DNA of 64,000 nt, from the NCBI RefSeq assembly GCF_020731415.2, contig NZ_CP088273.1, positions 2,113,001-2,177,000 on the forward strand, read 5' to 3'. Made by a program: the position numbers and the translations under genes. Under the pieces are notes generated by a model. The model ran no database searches. It saw only the letters and a list, made by a program, of their open reading frames with translations, and was not told the origin of the DNA. Below are positions 55,678 through 64,000 of this stretch, piece by piece. Position 1 is the stretch's first letter; each line of letters starts with the position of its first letter. The stretch comes from Phyllobacterium sp. T1293. GTDB lineage: Bacteria > Pseudomonadota > Alphaproteobacteria > Rhizobiales > Rhizobiaceae.

Positions 55678-57972
55678 TTATCCGGCGATTTTCGAGAAAT
55701 CCGCAACCGTGTTGGTTGCCGTTCGGATACGTGCAAGCAGAGCAAGCCGATTGGTCCGGATGGCGGGATTCTCGTCATTAACCAGCACTTCTTCAAAAAA
55801 TGAATCAACCGGTTCGCGCAAAGCACTAAGCGCAATCATCGCCCCGGAAAAGTCCTGCTTTTGAATCGCTTGCGCGGCATCCTTCTCAGCCTGATTGACC
55901 GCAGCAAAGAGCTTCTTTTCCACATCGACCGCAAACAGAGCTTCATCAACCTTGTCCGCGACGACTGTGCCCTTCTTCTCTTCGGCGCTCAGGATGTTGG
56001 CCGCACGCTTGGTGCCCGCCAGCAGGTTCTTGCCCTCTTCCGAATTGAGATAGACCACCAGCGCCTCGACGCGGCGGGCGATCAGGAGGAGATTATCAGC
56101 ATCATCCGTGAGGACAGCATCAATCAGATCGTGGCGCGCACCAAGATCGCGCAGATGCACTTTCAGACGTTCGTGGAAAAACGCGAGGAGATCAAGCAGA
56201 ACCGGCCGCGCACTTTGTGCAACTTCGGTGCGCACGCGCTTTTCGAAACCGGAAATTGCATTGGTGACATCTTCCTCGCCATCCACATCGCCTGAGTTCT
56301 GCGCGGCCTGAAGCGCTTCGTAGCGCTCGACGTGCTTTTCAATTGTCGCTTCGCGCTGTTGTGCAAATGCGGATTGGAACACTGGCAGAAGCTCTATCTG
56401 CCAGTCGCTTGAAAGCAGCAGACGAATGACGCCAAGGGCAGCCCGGCGCAACGCAAACGGGTCCTTGGAGCCAGTCGGCTTTTCGTCAATAGCCCAGAAT
56501 CCAACCAGTGTGTCGAGCTTGTCCGCAAGGGCGACAGCGACCGAAACGGGATCGCTGGGCACCGTATCAGATGGTCCCTGCGGCTTGTAATGATCCTCGA
56601 TTGCGGCGGCAACCGACGGATGCTCGTTCTGGAGCACAGCATATTTGCGACCCATGCCGCCTTGCAGTTCCGGGAACTCGCCAACAATCTCCGTCGTCAG
56701 ATCAGCCTTGGCCAGCACGGCAGCACGCGCTGCCAGAGCAGGATCAGCCCCCACCAGAGTTGCGATCTCACGGGCCAGCACCTTGATGCGTGTGACCCGC
56801 TCGCCCTGCGAGCCGAGCTTGGCATGGAAGGTGACGTTGAGTGCGTCAAGCTTGGCCATACGCTGGTCGAGCGGCTTTTTCAGATCAAGATCAAAGCGGA
56901 TCGCTGCGGCTGCAAGCTTCTCCATGTCAGGCAGATCATGCTGATCGGTCGTCCAGAAATACAGGGCATCGGAAAGCCGTGCGCGGACAACCTTGCCATT
57001 GCCATAGGCGATCTCTTTCCCGCCATCGCTGGCTTCGATATTGGCAACGAGGATGAACTTGTTGGACAATTTGTCCGTCTCATCCGGTTTGCGGGTCACA
57101 AAGCATTTCTGGTTTGTCTTGATGGTCAGGCGGATAATCTCAGGCGGAATGACGAGGAATTCTTCCTCAAAATCACCCATGAGCACGACGGGCCATTCAA
57201 CAAGACCCGAAACCTCCTCGAGCAGGCCCTCATCCTCGACCAGTTCAAGCCCTGAGGCAAAAGCAATGTTCTGCGCGTCAGCGAGAATGATCTCCTTGCG
57301 GCGGTCGGCATCAAGCACGACCTTGGCCTTTTCCAGCTTGGCGACATAATCGTCAAAGCGGCGCACGGTAATCGGCTTGTTATCGCTGAGGAAGCGATGA
57401 CCATAGGTAACATTGCCGGAACGCACGCCACTGATTTCAAAATCAACGACAACAGGCTCTTCGGTTTCGCCGCCAAACATGCAGACAATCGACTGGAGCG
57501 GACGCACCCAGCGCAAACTGCCTGCTTTGGCCGACGCTGCACCCCAGCGCATAGATTTTGGCCAGGGGAATTCACGAATGATTTTTGGCAGGAGTTCCGC
57601 GATGATCTCTTCGGCTGGGCGGCCCGGTTTGGTCAGATGGGCGACGTAAAAATCACCCTTCTTCGGATCGGTATGGACATGCGCCTGCGCGATATCGGTC
57701 AAACCTGCGGAACGCAAGAAACCTGCAATTGCGGCTTCCGGTGCGCTGACGCTCGGACCTTTGCGGTCTTCGTGTACATCCTTCGAGCGTGCCGTCAGCC
57801 CGCGAATATCCAGCGTCAGGCGACGCGGCGTCCAATATTCACCAGCGGCTTCATAGGTCAGGCCAGCTTCAACCAGACCATCGGTGACGAGCTTCTTCAG
57901 ATCACCGGCAGCCTTGCGCTGCATGCGGGCCGGGATTTCTTCCGAGCGGAGTTCGAGCAAAAGATCAGGCAT
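55678..57972 (-). CDS. glyS: Glycyl-tRNA synthetase beta subunit
   Basis: A 764-residue beta subunit of the bacterial alpha2-beta2 glycyl-tRNA synthetase. It begins [20 protein letters not shown], the classic family start, and contains [16 protein letters not shown] and [20 protein letters not shown] with HD-domain and anticodon-binding parts behind. The ATG at 57972 with AGGAG is preferred. It is downstream of glyQ, but a DUF559 gene is wedged between them and overlaps glyS by eight bases. Confidence 0.97.
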   Translation of the reverse strand: MPDLLLELRSEEIPARMQRKAAGDLKKLVTDGLVEAGLTYEAAGEYWTPRRLTLDIRGLTARSKDVHEDRKGPSVSAPEAAIAGFLRSAGLTDIAQAHVHTDPKKGDFYVAHLTKPGRPAEEIIAELLPKIIREFPWPKSMRWGAASAKAGSLRWVRPLQSIVCMFGGETEEPVVVDFEISGVRSGNVTYGHRFLSDNKPITVRRFDDYVAKLEKAKVVLDADRRKEIILADAQNIAFASGLELVEDEGLLEEVSGLVEWPVVLMGDFEEEFLVIPPEIIRLTIKTNQKCFVTRKPDETDKLSNKFILVANIEASDGGKEIAYGNGKVVRARLSDALYFWTTDQHDLPDMEKLAAAAIRFDLDLKKPLDQRMAKLDALNVTFHAKLGSQGERVTRIKVLAREIATLVGADPALAARAAVLAKADLTTEIVGEFPELQGGMGRKYAVLQNEHPSVAAAIEDHYKPQGPSDTVPSDPVSVAVALADKLDTLVGFWAIDEKPTGSKDPFALRRAALGVIRLLLSSDWQIELLPVFQSAFAQQREATIEKHVERYEALQAAQNSGDVDGEEDVTNAISGFEKRVRTEVAQSARPVLLDLLAFFHERLKVHLRDLGARHDLIDAVLTDDADNLLLIARRVEALVVYLNSEEGKNLLAGTKRAANILSAEEKKGTVVADKVDEALFAVDVEKKLFAAVNQAEKDAAQAIQKQDFSGAMIALSALREPVDSFFEEVLVNDENPAIRTNRLALLARIRTATNTVADFSKIAG

Positions 57973-58519
57973 ATTGGCTCCTACCCTCAATGGGGGTCCA
58001 AATTTCGGGGGAGATGAATTTCTTTAGCAGAGGTTTATCACCCCCACCCGCACCTTCGGTGCGACCTCCCCCATCAAAGGGGGAGGTGGTGACGCCATTG
58101 CCATCTACACCCTCCCCTCGATGGGGAGGGTCGGACGCCAGGTCCGGGGTGGGGTGAATAACCCTTTGTTCCTGCACCACGGCATGAATGGTATCGAGCA
58201 CACTATCCAGTTCGCTGCGAATTTCATGAGTCCAAAACCGCACTACGCGATAGCCGTTTTGTCCCAACCATGCGGTTCTTTTTGCGTCATGGCGGCGTTG
58301 GGACTCCAGCCCGTGCTGAAATCCGTCCACCTCAATCACCAATTTCAAACGATGCGACAGAAAATCAGCGCAATAGGGTCCAATCGGCGCTTGCCGTCGA
58401 AAGTGAGACCCTTCCAAAGGAATACGCCAAAGGTGCCGCCAAAGTTTTCTTTCTTCGTCGGTCATCGCCGTTCGTAACTTACGGGCAGAGGCTGTTTTGA
58501 AGCTCGAAATATCCGGCAT
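57965..58519 (-). CDS. DUF559 endonuclease-fold protein with a repeat-encoded tail
   Basis: A 184-residue protein. Residues 1-115 form a DUF559 domain of the Vsr/PD-(D/E)XK fold: [40 protein letters not shown] with the acidic and Glu-x-Asp residues, and [13 protein letters not shown]. Residues ~121-161 are encoded by a palindromic repeat ([16 protein letters not shown]), so the C-terminus is probably not functional. It lies inside the glyQ-glyS operon, ten bases after glyQ and overlapping glyS. Its activity is not known. Confidence 0.85.
   Translation of the reverse strand: MPDISSFKTASARKLRTAMTDEERKLWRHLWRIPLEGSHFRRQAPIGPYCADFLSHRLKLVIEVDGFQHGLESQRRHDAKRTAWLGQNGYRVVRFWTHEIRSELDSVLDTIHAVVQEQRVIHPTPDLASDPPHRGEGVDGNGVTTSPFDGGGRTEGAGGGDKPLLKKFISPEIWTPIEGRSQYA
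58038..58157. repeat. Palindromic repeat type C inside the DUF559 gene
   Basis: Consecutive hairpins ACCTCCCCC/GGGGGAGGT (58064-58087), ACCCTCCCC/GGGGAGGGT (58109-58131) and GCACC/GGTGC (58050-58062), with outer arms starting TCACCCCCACCC and ending GGTGGGGTGA. The element is read in frame as part of the protein. Confidence 0.75.
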
Positions 58520-58528
58520 CGCGATTAC

Positions 58529-59518
58529 TCACACGCCACTCGGCTTACCAGCAGCACTACCTCCGTCGGCAGGAAGGTAGTTTATGCCGCCGGCTTCGGT
58601 CAAAAGGAATGCCTCGCCGCATTGCCGGGCGAGATTGCGCACCCGCAGAATATAGCTTTGCCGTTCCGTCACCGAGATCACACCGCGCGCGTCAAGAAGA
58701 TTGAAAGCGTGTGAAGCCTTGATGCACTGGTCATAGGCAGGCAGGACCATTTTATGCATCGGGCTATTGTCGCCATCCTTCGGCGCACCGGCGCGCAGCA
58801 GCGCCGCGCATTCGGCTTCCGCATCCTCGAAATGCCGCAGCAGGACCGATGTATTGGCGTGCTCAAAATTGTGCCTGGAATATTCCTGCTCAGCCTGCAG
58901 GAAGACATCGCCATACGTAACCTTTTCATCGCCCTCAAGGCCGTTGAAATTGAGGTCATAAATACTGTCGACGCCCTGAATGTACATCGCAAGGCGCTCC
59001 AGACCAATTGTCAGTTCACCGGATACCGGCGTGCATTCAATACCGCAAACCTGCTGGAAATAGGTGAACTGCGAGACTTCCATGCCGTCGCACCAGCATT
59101 CCCAACCTAGACCCCAGGCACCCAGCGTCGGGCTTTCCCAGTCGTCCTCGACGAAACGAATGTCATGCAACAGCGGATCAAGCCCGATTGCCCGCAGCGA
59201 ACCAAGATAAAGCTCCTGCAAATTGGGCGGCGAAGGCTTCATGATCACCTGATACTGGTAATAATGCTGCAACCGGTTGGGGTTTTCACCATAACGGCCA
59301 TCCTTCGGGCGGCGTGATGGCTGCACATAGGCAGCTTTCCACGGCTTGGGCCCGAGCGAGCGCAATGTCGTCGCCGGATGGAACGTACCCGCGCCAACTT
59401 CCATGTCATAGGGTTGCAGGATGACACAACCCTGCTGTGCCCAGTAATTATGGAGCGTCAGGATGAGACCCTGAAAGGAGCGGGTCGGATGCATATGATC
59501 GGGCAATGGAACGGTCAC
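58529..59518 (-). CDS. glyQ: Glycyl-tRNA synthetase alpha subunit
   Basis: A 329-residue alpha subunit, which holds the aminoacylation site. It begins with [20 protein letters not shown], carries [20 protein letters not shown] and the [18 protein letters not shown] segment, and has the typical length. The start is GTG at 59518; an internal ATG (MHPTRSF) would lose seven residues. It is upstream of the DUF559 gene and glyS. Confidence 0.97.
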   Translation of the reverse strand: MTVPLPDHMHPTRSFQGLILTLHNYWAQQGCVILQPYDMEVGAGTFHPATTLRSLGPKPWKAAYVQPSRRPKDGRYGENPNRLQHYYQYQVIMKPSPPNLQELYLGSLRAIGLDPLLHDIRFVEDDWESPTLGAWGLGWECWCDGMEVSQFTYFQQVCGIECTPVSGELTIGLERLAMYIQGVDSIYDLNFNGLEGDEKVTYGDVFLQAEQEYSRHNFEHANTSVLLRHFEDAEAECAALLRAGAPKDGDNSPMHKMVLPAYDQCIKASHAFNLLDARGVISVTERQSYILRVRNLARQCGEAFLLTEAGGINYLPADGGSAAGKPSGV

Positions 59519-59672
59519 CGGTCAGGCCTTTTTGACGAACGGAAATGGAGTGCCCGTCCTAAGGCGTGCGGTCTGGCCGGTCAAGAGAAAGGAAGTCCTG
59601 GCAGCAGCTTTCGCAGCACCCGCAACGGGAAGAAGTGCAAGGATGCCAGCGCATCCCTGCTTTCAATGCGTA

Positions 59673-61484
59673 TCAACCCTTGTTGCCGGGAACCGGCGCA
59701 GGCGGCATCGGTTCGGGCGCAGGCGGCGCCTTTGGAGCCTCACCGCCATTCTTGGCAACGCCCGGGTCCTTCTCATCGGGAAGACCGTTCTTCAGCTTTG
59801 CCTCGATCTTGACCAGATCTTCCGGTTCCGGCTTGGAATCGCGTGCATGGGCCCACTGGAACGTAGCCTCCAGCTTGCGCCCGGCCCGCCAATAGGCATC
59901 GCCCAGATGGTCATTGATGGTCGCATCCTCAGGCCGCAATTTCACAGCCTGTTCCAGCTGGATCACGGCATCCTTGTAATTGCCAAGGCGATAATAGGCC
60001 CAGCCAAGCGAGTCGACGATGTACCCATCCTGCGGACGCGATGCGACGGCCTTCTTGATCAGGTCCAGTCCCTGCTCCAGCTTGACGTTCATGTCGATCC
60101 ACGAATAGCCGAGATAGTTCTGCACCTGCGGCTGATCCGGGAAAAGCTCAAGCGCCTTGGTGAAATTCGGCTCTGCCTTGTCCCACTGCTTCAGCCGCTC
60201 GTAGGAAATGCCGCGCTGATAAAAGATCATCCAGTCATTGCGCTCGGGCTTCTCGATAGCCGCCACTGCCTTGTCATAGGTCTCGGCGGCCTTGGCGTAG
60301 TTTTTGTCCTGCGCGTAAATACTGCCAATGGCAAGATATGTACGGATATCCTTCGGATCGGCAGCCAGAAGACCGTTGAGATGAGTGATCGCTTCGTCAT
60401 TGCGCTTCAGGATGGCAAGGTTGATGGCAATCTGCATTTCCGCATCACGGCTATAGGCCGAGTCAGCTGGAATGCGTTTGAAGTATTCGACGGCTTTTTC
60501 GGGCTGTTCAAGCTTGGCGTTGATATCGCCAATCTGGAAAAGCGTCGCGTCATGTTCCGGGCGCAGCGGCAGTGACATTTGCAGATAGAGTTTGGAGAAC
60601 GCTTCCGCACCACCGCGATTGATAGCCGTTGCAAGTGTATAAAGCACTTCCGCTGCACCCTGTTGCGGCGTCTGCACCAATGGCTTGACCGTTTTGGCTG
60701 CCGAAAGCTGCTTGCCGAATTCAGCCAGAACCATGCGTCCGGAAAGAGCTTCCGATGCATCCTTGATCATGGATTCCGCACCCGACTTGTCGCCATTGCG
60801 CACCTTGAAAGAGGCATAGGCCTGAACCAGCCGCTCATAGGTATCAGGCGCAGCCGCGAGGCTGGGACGGTCATCAAGCGCGCTCTGATAGAAAGCCGCA
60901 GCCTTGTCCTTCTGTCCGGCCATATCGGCAATGAGCGCAGAGTTGTAAATCTTGAACAGCGCAAAGCCATCCGGCCCCTGCAGCTTGCTGATCATGGCCA
61001 GCGCTTCATTGGGCTTGCCTGCCCCGGCCTTGGCCCAGGCCGAAACCAATCCCGTGATCATTTTGTCGAGATCGGACTGCAGCGACAGCATCATCAGGGT
61101 ATCGACCTTCTGATACTGCTTCTTGTTCATCGCATCGATGCCAAGTGCCAGACGCGAAAAGCGTTCGATCTCCGGAACGGATTTCAACTCTTCGGCAATC
61201 GGCAAAGCTTCCTTGAACTGGCCATCGGTCAAAAGCACAAGGAGAAGGCTCTGGCGCAGTTCCTGGTTCTTCGGGTCATAGGCAAGAGCCTGCCGGTAAA
61301 AGGAAATGGCGCTGTCGAAGTCATTGCTGCGCTCAGCGGTGCGGGCCGAGAGAAAAGCACCTGACAATGAACCGGTGGCTAAAATGGGATCTTTACCGGC
61401 AGAAGCGGGTGCGGGAGCGACACCGATGGCCAAGGCAGCGAGTGTTGCGCCCATAACGGAGCCAAGCAATTTACTGCGCTGCAT
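59673..61484 (-). CDS. Exported TPR-repeat protein
   Basis: A 603-residue secreted protein with a signal peptide (LLGSVMGATLAALAIGVAPA) and a long array of tetratricopeptide repeats, such as AVEYFKRIPADSAYSRDAEM and AKAAETYDKAVAAIEKPERN, ending in a proline-rich tail (GGEAPKAPPAPEPMPPAPVP). TPR arrays mediate protein binding. The role in the envelope is not known. The ATG at 61484 is preferred to the TTG two codons upstream. It is a single gene between glyQ and the polyprenyl synthase. Confidence 0.85.
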   Translation of the reverse strand: MQRSKLLGSVMGATLAALAIGVAPAPASAGKDPILATGSLSGAFLSARTAERSNDFDSAISFYRQALAYDPKNQELRQSLLLVLLTDGQFKEALPIAEELKSVPEIERFSRLALGIDAMNKKQYQKVDTLMMLSLQSDLDKMITGLVSAWAKAGAGKPNEALAMISKLQGPDGFALFKIYNSALIADMAGQKDKAAAFYQSALDDRPSLAAAPDTYERLVQAYASFKVRNGDKSGAESMIKDASEALSGRMVLAEFGKQLSAAKTVKPLVQTPQQGAAEVLYTLATAINRGGAEAFSKLYLQMSLPLRPEHDATLFQIGDINAKLEQPEKAVEYFKRIPADSAYSRDAEMQIAINLAILKRNDEAITHLNGLLAADPKDIRTYLAIGSIYAQDKNYAKAAETYDKAVAAIEKPERNDWMIFYQRGISYERLKQWDKAEPNFTKALELFPDQPQVQNYLGYSWIDMNVKLEQGLDLIKKAVASRPQDGYIVDSLGWAYYRLGNYKDAVIQLEQAVKLRPEDATINDHLGDAYWRAGRKLEATFQWAHARDSKPEPEDLVKIEAKLKNGLPDEKDPGVAKNGGEAPKAPPAPEPMPPAPVPGNKG

Positions 61485-61640
61485 GTGCAAAATCCCTCTT
61501 CATTGTCGTCATTATGAAATGATTGCCCGAATCCTCAAGAAAAGCATGGCCTTTTTACGGTCCTCGCTCAAGTTTGATCGAAAGAATTCGAGGCAGGCCC
61601 GCAGCGCTTCAGAGCGTGGCGGGATTTCATCCAAGATTTA

Positions 61641-62657
61641 TCAATTAACCCGGCTGATACAAAAATCGATGACTTCCAGAAGCGCATCCTTCTGCGGCGA
61701 CTGGTCAAGCGGGGCCAGTGCATCGCGGGCAATGCCGCCAAAATGCCGGGCACGCTGAATTGTGTCGCTGAGCGCTCCGTAGCGCGTCATCAGGCCCTTT
61801 GCCTTTTCCAGCGCCTTGTCATCATTGGCACCGTTTTCGAGGGCCTGTTTCCAGAACAGGCGCTCTTCCGCCGTGCCACGGCGATAGGTCAGGATAATTG
61901 GCAGGGTAATCTTGCCTTCGCGGAAATCATCGCCGGTGTTCTTGCCGAGATCCTTGGCGTTGCCGCCATAATCCAGCGCATCATCAACCAGCTGGAAGGC
62001 AAGACCAAGATTGAGACCATAGGAGCGCAGGGCCTGGCGGTCCGTGCGCGAGGTGGATGCGATGATGGGACCGACTTCGGCAGCCGCTGAAAACAGCGCC
62101 GCGGTCTTGGCCTTGATAACAGCCAGATATTCATCTTCAGTTGTTTCTAGATTTTTTGCAGCTGCAAGCTGCATGACTTCACCTTCGGCAATCACTGAAG
62201 CGGAGGTTGCCAAAACGTCAAGCGCTTCGAGCGAGCCGACATCCACCATCATCTTGAAGGCCTGACCCAGCAGGAAATCGCCAACCAGAACACTGGCCTG
62301 ATTGCCCCAGATCATGCGGGCCGTGCTCTTGCCGCGGCGCAGATCGCTCTCGTCAACCACATCATCATGCAGCAGCGTTGCCGTGTGCATGAATTCGACG
62401 CTGGTGGCGAGTTTGACGTGTCCATCGCCCTGATAACCGAACATGCGGGCTGCGGCGAGCGTGATCATCGGGCGCAGGCGCTTGCCGCCTGATGAGATCA
62501 GATGGTTCGCCACTTCGGGAATCATCTCGACGTCAGAACCTGCCTTGGACAGGATCAATTCGTTCACATGGGCCATGTCAGCCTTGGTGAGATCGACCAG
62601 CGGTTGCACTGATCCCGTGCTGTTCTTCTTATCGTCCAGACTGACAACAACGCCCAA
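61641..62657 (-). CDS. Polyprenyl (octaprenyl or longer) diphosphate synthase
   Basis: A 338-residue trans-prenyltransferase. Both aspartate-rich motifs are intact: LLHDDVVDESDLRRG and LAFQLVDDALDYGGNAK, with SGGKRLRPMITLAAARMFG upstream. It should make the ubiquinone side chain (the IspB role) and fits with ubiA at 48 kb. The start is TTG at 62657 with AGGAG, because there is no in-frame ATG before residue 28. Product chain length cannot be told. Confidence 0.93.
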   Translation of the reverse strand: MGVVVSLDDKKNSTGSVQPLVDLTKADMAHVNELILSKAGSDVEMIPEVANHLISSGGKRLRPMITLAAARMFGYQGDGHVKLATSVEFMHTATLLHDDVVDESDLRRGKSTARMIWGNQASVLVGDFLLGQAFKMMVDVGSLEALDVLATSASVIAEGEVMQLAAAKNLETTEDEYLAVIKAKTAALFSAAAEVGPIIASTSRTDRQALRSYGLNLGLAFQLVDDALDYGGNAKDLGKNTGDDFREGKITLPIILTYRRGTAEERLFWKQALENGANDDKALEKAKGLMTRYGALSDTIQRARHFGGIARDALAPLDQSPQKDALLEVIDFCISRVN

Positions 62658-62857
62658 AACGAAACTCCTAAACTTCTCGCGTAATGCGGCGACACCTTAT
62701 TTTGACAGGCTATAACCCGCAAGCGGCGAATTGGCGCGCAGAAATGGCACGGGTTACAAATTCGTGATAGGGCATCGCTATAACCTCTACGAACATTGTC
62801 CACCAGTCGATGTAATGCAGATGGGGTGACCATCCTGATTTTGAAAGGATTCTTTTC

Positions 62858-63433
62858 ATGAAAGTCGCAACTTACAGCTTGATCGCTCTTGTTCTGGCAC
62901 TGCCGAGCATCCCCGCTTTTGCCCAAACGCCGTCTTTTGACGCACTTGCACAGGCGGTCGCCGGACGGTTGCAATTTGCCGACAAGGTTGCCCTGTCAAA
63001 ATGGGATAGCGGCAAGCCGGTTGAGGACAAGGAGCAGGAAGCAAAGGTTATTGCAGGCGTGGCAGCGCTGCCCAATGCGGAAAAACTCGACCCGGCCCTT
63101 ATCCAAACCTTCTTCGCCAATCAGATCGAAGCCAACAAGCTTGTCCAATATGAGCTTCTGGCCGAATGGCACCGCAATGGCGAGGCTCCGAAAACCGAAA
63201 GACCCGATCTGGTCAAGGAAATCCGCCCTACCCTTGCCCGCTATACGGAAACGCTTGTCCATGAACTGGAAGTCGTCTCCAGCCTGCGGGGCAGCAAGGA
63301 TTGCCCTGCCGATCTGGCGAAGGCGGCTGGCAATGTGGTGAAGGCGCAAAAGCTTGATGTGCTTCACGCAATCGCACTTGATCGGGCACTGGCAGGTATA
63401 TGTGCCGCCGATACAGCTGTAAAAAAACAATAA
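62858..63433 (+). CDS. Secreted protein of unknown function
   Basis: A 191-residue protein with a signal peptide (MKVATYSLIALVLALPSIPA, cleaved near FAQTPS). The remainder is mostly helical with no recognised domain; two cysteines near the C-terminus (KDCPADLAK and AGICAADTA) may pair. The ATG at 62858 has AAAGGA upstream. It is a single gene, divergent from the polyprenyl synthase. Confidence 0.75.
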   Translation: MKVATYSLIALVLALPSIPAFAQTPSFDALAQAVAGRLQFADKVALSKWDSGKPVEDKEQEAKVIAGVAALPNAEKLDPALIQTFFANQIEANKLVQYELLAEWHRNGEAPKTERPDLVKEIRPTLARYTETLVHELEVVSSLRGSKDCPADLAKAAGNVVKAQKLDVLHAIALDRALAGICAADTAVKKQ

Positions 63434-63481
63434 GGAGACTATATAAGAATCCTCGTAACCCCGAACGGAATGGGCACCTTC

Positions 63482-63703
63482 ATGATCGAAATCATGCGCA
63501 CGAACGACCCGGTGCTGATCTCCTTTGTCGAATCATTGTTGAAGGATGCGCGTATCAGCCATTTTATTGCGGATTCCAATATGAGCATCCTGGAAGGCTC
63601 CGTCGGTATCATCGCACGCCGCGTGCTCGTTGATGCCGACCGCGAAGAGGAAGCCCGCAAGCTGTTGAAAGATGCGTGCCTTGAACGCGAGCTGCGCGGC
63701 TGA
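63482..63703 (+). CDS. DUF2007 domain protein
   Basis: A 73-residue protein of the DUF2007 family, thought to be a putative signal-transducing domain. It reads IEIMRTNDPVLISFVESLLK, has DSNMSILEGS and ends RREEEARKLL-like (DREEEARKLLKDACLEREL). The ATG at 63482 is chosen because family members begin at this point; an ATG at 63470 adds four residues. It precedes the methyltransferase gene by three bases. Confidence 0.85.
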   Translation: MIEIMRTNDPVLISFVESLLKDARISHFIADSNMSILEGSVGIIARRVLVDADREEEARKLLKDACLERELRG

Positions 63704-63706
63704 TCC

Positions 63707-64000
63707 ATGTCATCGATGGAAACACCCCACACGCTGGATGCATTCCATCGCGGCAGGTTCCACCTGCTCCAGCCAGCGCTGAAGGGCCATCGCTCCGGCG
63801 TTGATGCAATGGTGCTGGCCAGCACGGTGCCCAATGACTTTTCCGGGCGTGTCGCTGATCTTGGCGCCGGAGCCGGAGCTGCCGGACTTGCCGTGCTTGC
63901 CCGCTGCACCAAAGCCAGAGCAGTGCTGATCGAGCGTTCGGATTTCATGGCGGATTTCGCCCGCCGGTCTCTCGCCCTGCCCGAGAATGCGGATATTGCC
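63707..64000 (+). CDS. TrmN6-like methyltransferase, 5' part
   Basis: The first 98 codons of a class I SAM-dependent methyltransferase, open to the window edge. The SAM-binding segment VADLGAGAGAAGLAVLAR is visible, and the N-terminal FHLLQPALKGHRSGVDAMVL is characteristic of the tRNA1(Val) adenine-N6 methyltransferase family. The catalytic NPPY-type motif would lie beyond the edge. It follows DUF2007 by three bases, a common pairing in rhizobia. Confidence 0.88.
   Translation, partial: MSSMETPHTLDAFHRGRFHLLQPALKGHRSGVDAMVLASTVPNDFSGRVADLGAGAGAAGLAVLARCTKARAVLIERSDFMADFARRSLALPENADIA

Overview
The window is a 64-kb piece of chromosome from an alphaproteobacterium of the order Hyphomicrobiales (Rhizobiales), probably near Brucellaceae/Phyllobacteriaceae. 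This rests on gene content and order: an aa3 oxidase operon in the order ctaC-ctaD-ctaB-small ORF-ctaG-ctaE, IalB, DUF1344, DUF6101 and RT0821-type surface proteins, a RibBA whose GTP cyclohydrolase half has lost its zinc cysteines, and dispersed palindromes with GTGGTTCGACAGGCTCACC ends. The species cannot be named from the sequence alone. No tRNA, rRNA, CRISPR array or prophage was seen.

Layout. 1-8 kb (minus strand): ispH (cut by the window edge), SURF1, DUF983, an L,D-transpeptidase gene split by a 275-bp inverted-repeat element, then the cytochrome c oxidase operon. 8.3-16.6 kb: IalB, TldD, then leftward genes for an RNA methyltransferase, TlyA, Dxs, a pirin, XseB and a histone-deacetylase-like hydrolase. 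16.8-18.5 kb: a two-gene unit of unknown function whose first product carries a RecB-like PD-(D/E)XK motif set. 18.6-23.1 kb: a Cys/Met-metabolism PLP enzyme with a divergent Lrp regulator, a HigBA toxin-antitoxin pair with two operator palindromes, and a repeat-rich stretch holding a small XRE regulator. 23-34 kb: ribBA-aroC, DUF1344, a phosphatase-fabI-DnaJ group, pdxH, a crotonase/acyl-CoA dehydrogenase pair, a GH25 lysozyme and TfoX. 34.2-38.8 kb: three tandem RTX calcium-binding protein genes. 39-51 kb: an FtsI-like transpeptidase, a CPA1 antiporter, two VOC proteins, a LysE exporter, a TolC-type channel, purD, ubiA and a Tat-exported class V aminotransferase. 51-64 kb: a FAD-linked oxidase with Sua5, small secreted proteins, DUF899, glyQ-DUF559-glyS, a TPR protein, a polyprenyl diphosphate synthase, DUF2007 and the start of a TrmN6-like methyltransferase.

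How the genes fit together. Most of the window is core metabolism in short leftward operons: haem-copper oxidase and its assembly factors (ctaB haem O synthesis, ctaG CuB delivery, SURF1), isoprenoid and quinone supply (ispH, dxs, polyprenyl synthase, ubiA), fatty-acid synthesis and breakdown, and vitamin B2/B6 and aromatic synthesis. Accessory material sits at three places: 16.8-18.5 kb, 20.5-23.0 kb and 34.2-39 kb. The best candidate for something undescribed is the 16.8-18.5 kb pair, read here as a possible nuclease effector with a partner or immunity protein. The RTX cluster is the clearest case of recent duplication.
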